Shown here: positions 24,679 through 28,186 of the stretch, in pieces
Position numbering within the stretch: position 1 is the first letter of the stretch
How the letters are laid out: the number at the start of each line of letters is the position of its first letter
NCBI GenBank assembly: GCA_029861795.1
Contig: JAOTYS010000013.1
Span: 1 to 28,186, forward strand
Direction: 5' to 3'
DNA from: Gammaproteobacteria bacterium
Lineage (GTDB): Bacteria > Pseudomonadota > Gammaproteobacteria > Arenicellales > JAOTYS01
DNA: 28,186 nt
Position numbers and translations under genes: made by a program
Notes under the pieces: model-generated
Told to the model about the DNA's origin: nothing
Seen by the model: only the letters and a program-made list of their open reading frames with translations
Databases searched by the model: none

Positions 24679-25521
24679 TCAGCTCGGACTGATCCCGCGC
24701 ATGCGTTCGCTGCGTCGCCGCAGGTATTCCATGGTCAACATTAAGGCAATTGAGACGATGATCAACAGGGTGGCGGCAGCAATGATGGTCGGACTGATGA
24801 GTTCACGTATACCACTCCACATACGCCTGGGGATGGTATGTTGTTCTGTACTTGCCAAGAATAAAACTATAACGATCTCGTCCCACGAGGTGGCGAACGC
24901 GAACAAGCCGCCGGAAATTACCCCGGGCGCGATAATGGGCAACGTCACTTTTCGGAAGGCACGAAACGGGTTCGCCCCCATCACCGCCGCCGCTCTCACC
25001 AAATTGTAATCAAAGCCCGATAGCGTGGCCGCCACGGTAATCACCACAAACGGCACGCCCAATACGGCATGGGCCAGAATAAGTCCGGTTAAGGTGCTGA
25101 CCAGTCCGATCTTCGCGTAAAAATAGAACATGCCAATGGCGGTGACCACGATCGGGACCACGATTGGAGATATCAAGATAGCCATGATGGCACTCTTGAA
25201 TGGGAAGTTTGCCCGGGTGACTCCGAGTGCCGCTAGAGTTCCCAATATGGTCGCGAGCAGAGTGGCAAACGTAGCCACGATGACGCTGTTGACAACAGAC
25301 CGTTGCCACAGGATAGATATGGGCGAATCGCCGAAAATCTCCCCGTACCACCTCCAAGAAAACCCCTCCATGGGATAAGTGAAAAACGGTATCGAGTTGA
25401 AGGAAAGCGGAATGATTATGATGATGGGTGCGATCAGAAAAAAGAAGATCAGACCGCACATCACCCGCAGACCGTAATACCAAGTCTTCTCTAGTGGCGT
25501 GGCGTAGGGTGCGGCTGCCAT
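24679..25521 (-). CDS. potC: Polyamine-type ABC transporter permease (PotC-like)
   Basis: Inner-membrane permease of 280 residues with six helices. The first (about 13-36, YGLRVMCGLIFFFLIAPIII) leads to IPLSFNSIPFFTYPMEGFSWRWY, the PotC-type periplasmic segment. The EAA loop is LVRAAAVMGANPFRAFRKVTLP (about 172-193), followed by IAPGVISGGLFAFATSWDEIVI, a strong PotC feature. It starts four bases after the PotB-like stop codon, so the permeases are translationally coupled. It is last in the potA-potB-potC order. Confidence 0.92.
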   Translation of the reverse strand: MAAAPYATPLEKTWYYGLRVMCGLIFFFLIAPIIIIIPLSFNSIPFFTYPMEGFSWRWYGEIFGDSPISILWQRSVVNSVIVATFATLLATILGTLAALGVTRANFPFKSAIMAILISPIVVPIVVTAIGMFYFYAKIGLVSTLTGLILAHAVLGVPFVVITVAATLSGFDYNLVRAAAVMGANPFRAFRKVTLPIIAPGVISGGLFAFATSWDEIVIVLFLASTEQHTIPRRMWSGIRELISPTIIAAATLLIIVSIALMLTMEYLRRRSERMRGISPS

Positions 25522-25525
25522 AACA

Positions 25526-26812
25526 TCATCCCATTCGAATATTGCCCACGCCGACTAAGCGCTGGTACATTGCAAAAAAGATTCCCACGCACACCATTAA
25601 CAACACACTCAATGCGGCAGCCAGACCCCAATTCACGGTGTTATTGGCGTGAAACGCGATGAAGTAACTCAACATCTGATCCTTGGGTCCGCCAACAAGC
25701 GCAGGCGTGATGTAGTAGCCAAGTGACAAGATAAACACAAGCAATACGCCTGCGCCGATCCCAGGCATACTCTGGGGAAAGTAAACTTTTGAGAACGACC
25801 GAAACGGCTTTGCTCCCATAGAGGCGGCCGCTTTCATATGATAGGGATTAATGGTCTTCATCACACTGAACAGCGGCAACACCATGAACGGTAACAAGAT
25901 ATGCACCATGGCGATATACACACCAAGCCGGTTTCGCACCAAAGTCAACGGTTCATCCCATAGTCCGACCCAGACTGCGAAATCGTTGACTACCCCTTGG
26001 TTTTGCAACAGGACCAGCCATGAGGTGGTGCGCACTAGCAGCGATGTCCAGAAGGGTAGTAACAGCAGCAACATCAACAGATTGCTATGCCGTGTGGGTA
26101 AGGTTGCAAGAATATAAGCGATCGGATACCCAAGCAGCAGGCACAAAACTGTGACCATGAAGCTGATCCAAATGGTGCGCCCCAGTATGTTGACATGAAT
26201 CGCCTGGTTCTTTGGCACCGGCTTTATATCGCCGACCTCATCGTACTCACGATCCACCGCCTGAAGTAGATAGTACATGGTGTAGGGCGGTGCAGTTTGT
26301 TGAAGAGCCGCCCAATACCTGGAACCTTCCCACTTCTTGTCAATTTCTATGAACCGCTGGATCAAATTGGGGTCGTTGACGACCGTCTCCATTCCTTCCT
26401 TGTCCGCGGCCCGGTCGAGTTTGTTCCCGGTCTTTTTAAGAAGCGATCGAAAACCGGTGATATTGTAGTTCAACCGTTTCGCCACCTTGCCAATGGTCTT
26501 ATTGCGGTTCGCCTCTATCAGTTCTTGAGTGAATGAGGACAAAGTGGAGTTCGACGGGAATCCTTCACCGTCCCATTGCTGAATCTCAGCCGAGAACCGG
26601 GGAAGTATCTCCCCCATCTCAGGATTTTGAATGCTGCGCCAAAGGGTAGCGAAAATCGGAATGACGAAGCTAATCATCAAAAATACGAACAGCGGCATGA
26701 TAAGGCCGACAGCCTTAACCTTACGCATGCGCTCAGCGCGCTCAAGCTTCACCTTGAGCGGAATATCGCTGCCGGAGGGGATTTGATCAGTGATTGTAGT
26801 GACTGTTGCCAT
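25526..26812 (-). CDS. potB: Polyamine-type ABC transporter permease (PotB-like) with enlarged periplasmic domain
   Basis: Permease of 428 residues, about 150 longer than E. coli PotB (275). Helix one is about 34-57 (AVGLIMPLFVFLMISFVIPIF). An inserted hydrophilic region spans about 60-205, with many Lys/Arg/Glu, and helix two starts near 212. The rest is standard: LGYPIAYILATLP, LLLLPFWTSLLVRTTSWLVLLQ, the EAA loop HMKAAASMGAKPFRSFSKVYFP, and GYYITPALVGG. The insert lies on the periplasmic side between helices one and two, where it could contact the binding protein; similarly extended PotB homologues are known in proteobacteria. The ribosome binding site is poor, and the start lies 34 bases after the ATPase gene. 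Confidence 0.9.
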   Translation of the reverse strand: MATVTTITDQIPSGSDIPLKVKLERAERMRKVKAVGLIMPLFVFLMISFVIPIFATLWRSIQNPEMGEILPRFSAEIQQWDGEGFPSNSTLSSFTQELIEANRNKTIGKVAKRLNYNITGFRSLLKKTGNKLDRAADKEGMETVVNDPNLIQRFIEIDKKWEGSRYWAALQQTAPPYTMYYLLQAVDREYDEVGDIKPVPKNQAIHVNILGRTIWISFMVTVLCLLLGYPIAYILATLPTRHSNLLMLLLLLPFWTSLLVRTTSWLVLLQNQGVVNDFAVWVGLWDEPLTLVRNRLGVYIAMVHILLPFMVLPLFSVMKTINPYHMKAAASMGAKPFRSFSKVYFPQSMPGIGAGVLLVFILSLGYYITPALVGGPKDQMLSYFIAFHANNTVNWGLAAALSVLLMVCVGIFFAMYQRLVGVGNIRMG

Positions 26813-26846
26813 CGCATCAACAACCCAATAACGCGAGACCCTCGCC

Positions 26847-27947
26847 TCAACCCCCGCTAGGGGCGTCGAGTGCCCGACAATCCTCGCTGTACCAGCCTAT
26901 TGTTCGCTTCTCGCCGACTGTCAGCTTTGGCGCATCATGAGTGCGCGGCACCTTGACAATGAAATCATCGTGATTGCACACATCGAATCGCACACGGATA
27001 TGATCGCCCAGATAAATCAACTCTTCCAGTTTCGCTTCGAAACGATCCGGATATCCGTCGGCCGGCGGATCAATTCTCACGCTCTCAGGCCTTAGCGACA
27101 GGGTTGTGCGACTACCCACGCCGTCGATGTTGACTGGTAGCGCCTTGACCATGCCTCCACCTTCGATCTCAACTTGGCATTCGTTACCGTTCACCGCCTT
27201 GACCGTGCCCATGAGTCGATTGTTCTCGCCGATAAACTGCGCGACGAACGCATTTTCGGGCGCTTCATACAGCTGATCCGGTGAGGCGAGTTGCTGGACC
27301 GCCCCGTTATTGAATACTGCGATGCGGTTGGACATCGTCAGCGCTTCGCTTTGATCGTGAGTGACATACACGACAGTTACACCCACGTTGTCATGGATAT
27401 GTTTGAGTTCGTACTGCATCTGCTCGCGAAGCTGACGATCTAACGCCCCCAAGGGTTCATCCATTAGCACCAACTTGGGCTCATACACCAGCGCACGAGC
27501 AACCGCGACACGCTGTTGCTGGCCCCCTGAAAGCTGTGCGGGGCGACGTTTCTCAAACCCCTTAAGCTGGACCATGTCCATTGCACGATCGATTTTCCTG
27601 CCAATCTCATCCTTGGGCAGCCGTCGTGTCTCCAGCGGAAACGCCAAGTTCTCCTCAACAGTCATGTGGGGGAACAGCGCATAGTTTTGGAACACCATGC
27701 CGATTTCTCGCCGATACGGCGGCATGTTCTTGAGGGAACTTCCAGCCAACAAGATATCGCCCTGGGTTACTGACTCGAAACCCGCGAGCATTAACAACGT
27801 CGTAGTCTTGCCGGATCCGGACGGACCGAGAAGGGTCAAGAATTCGCCCTCAGCGATATCCAGATTCAGATTTTTGACGACTAAGGTCTCGCCGTCGAAG
27901 GTCTTCTCAACATCAACAAACTGAACTAGCGGATTGTCCTGTGCCAT
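26847..27947 (-). CDS. potA: Polyamine-type ABC transporter ATPase (PotA-like)
   Basis: ATP-binding protein of 366 residues. Walker A GPSGSGKTT (41-49), Q-loop Gln87 in MVFQNYALFPHMTV, signature LSGGQQQR (139-146), Walker B LVLMDEP (159-165), D-loop ALD and His197 are intact. A TOBE-type regulatory domain follows from about 235 (ENNRLMGTVKAV, then SLRPESVRI). It is first in the potA-potB-potC operon, with a weak ribosome binding site. Its likely promoter lies in the last 240 bases of the window, near a palindromic site. Confidence 0.94.
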   Translation of the reverse strand: MAQDNPLVQFVDVEKTFDGETLVVKNLNLDIAEGEFLTLLGPSGSGKTTTLLMLAGFESVTQGDILLAGSSLKNMPPYRREIGMVFQNYALFPHMTVEENLAFPLETRRLPKDEIGRKIDRAMDMVQLKGFEKRRPAQLSGGQQQRVAVARALVYEPKLVLMDEPLGALDRQLREQMQYELKHIHDNVGVTVVYVTHDQSEALTMSNRIAVFNNGAVQQLASPDQLYEAPENAFVAQFIGENNRLMGTVKAVNGNECQVEIEGGGMVKALPVNIDGVGSRTTLSLRPESVRIDPPADGYPDRFEAKLEELIYLGDHIRVRFDVCNHDDFIVKVPRTHDAPKLTVGEKRTIGWYSEDCRALDAPSGG

Positions 27948-28039
27948 GGCTTCAATGCTTCGCTCTGTTTCTTGCCTGACGCAACCCTACCTAAATTCTA
28001 TAACGATAACCCGACCGAGAGTCCCGTAACGGCAAGTGC

Positions 28040-28087
28040 CCACCTCGGTATTGTACCCCTCCTAACATCAACAAACACCCGAGGTGG
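28040..28087. repeat. Nine-base inverted repeat with 30-base loop
   Basis: CCACCTCGG at 28040-28048 is the exact complement of CCGAGGTGG at 28079-28087. The loop is 30 bases and no T-run follows on either strand, so it is not an obvious terminator. It lies upstream of the PotA-like gene and could be a leader structure or paired protein sites. Confidence 0.35.
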
Positions 28088-28120
28088 AACCACTGACATA
28101 TAACGAATACGCAGGCGCCA

Positions 28121-28146
28121 GTCCATAATAGTCCAAAATTTTGGAC
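28121..28146. promoter_or_regulatory. Perfect 16-base palindrome with an extra half-site, candidate operator
   Basis: GTCCAAAATTTTGGAC (28131-28146) is an exact palindrome. Exactly ten bases earlier, GTCCATAAT (28121-28129) repeats the left half with one mismatch, placing a third half-site one helical turn away on the same face. This is typical of a dimeric repressor site, for example of GntR or related families. It lies about 185 bases upstream of the potA-like start and may instead control a gene beyond the window edge. Confidence 0.45.
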
Positions 28147-28186
28147 ACAAGCTCAACCCGCGATTCTCGCCATTTCTGATATGCCC

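Overview
The window looks like chromosomal DNA of a free-living, probably marine proteobacterium. A DUF4124 envelope protein and the gene styles favour Gammaproteobacteria, while the queuosine-precursor transporter resembles alphaproteobacterial versions, so the class is uncertain. It is a dense catabolic region: two complete sets of ABC-transporter genes, about ten oxidative or hydrolytic enzymes, and no transposase, integrase, tRNA, rRNA or CRISPR array that I can see.

Layout. 1-790: a decayed membrane methyltransferase gene and non-coding sequence. 791-3054 (minus): an acyl-CoA dehydrogenase, a hypothetical protein with a macro-domain-like C-terminus, and a secreted DUF4124 protein. 3359-5214 (plus): a CaiD-type enoyl-CoA hydratase and an L-carnitine dehydrogenase. 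5317-10732 (minus): a five-gene Dpp/Opp-type importer. 11049-12308 (plus): a DAO-family FAD oxidase, followed by a tiny membrane ORF. 12655-16328 (minus): hyuA-hyuB, the hydantoinase/oxoprolinase pair. 16460-16624 (plus): an unlisted 54-residue membrane protein. 16632-17546 (minus): a RarD-type EamA exporter. 17727-18914 (plus): pobA. 18976-23237 (minus): pcaB, pcaG, pcaH, a VUT-family transporter and a membrane-anchored EreA/ChaN-like protein, closely packed as a possible operon. 23511-24572 (plus): a PotD-like binding protein with a clear terminator. 24679-27947 (minus): potC-, potB- and potA-like genes. 27948-28186: a regulatory-looking stretch with a perfect palindrome.

How the genes may work together. 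The acyl-CoA dehydrogenase, CaiD-type hydratase and carnitine dehydrogenase could form a route gamma-butyrobetaine -> crotonobetainyl-CoA -> carnitinyl-CoA / carnitine -> 3-dehydrocarnitine; the CoA-activating enzyme and the 3-dehydrocarnitine cleavage enzyme are not in the window. The Dpp-like importer, DAO oxidase and HyuAB suggest uptake and breakdown of an amide- or hydantoin-like nitrogen compound, possibly N-methylated. PobA, PcaHG and PcaB convert 4-hydroxybenzoate through protocatechuate and 3-carboxymuconate to gamma-carboxymuconolactone; pcaC, pcaD and later genes are absent here. The Pot-type importer would bring in a polyamine or another small cation. No single unmistakably new system is visible. 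The best candidates for novelty are the EreA/ChaN-like protein plus VUT transporter upstream of pcaHGB, the small membrane proteins, the macro-like hypothetical protein, and the palindromes upstream of the transport and carnitine genes.
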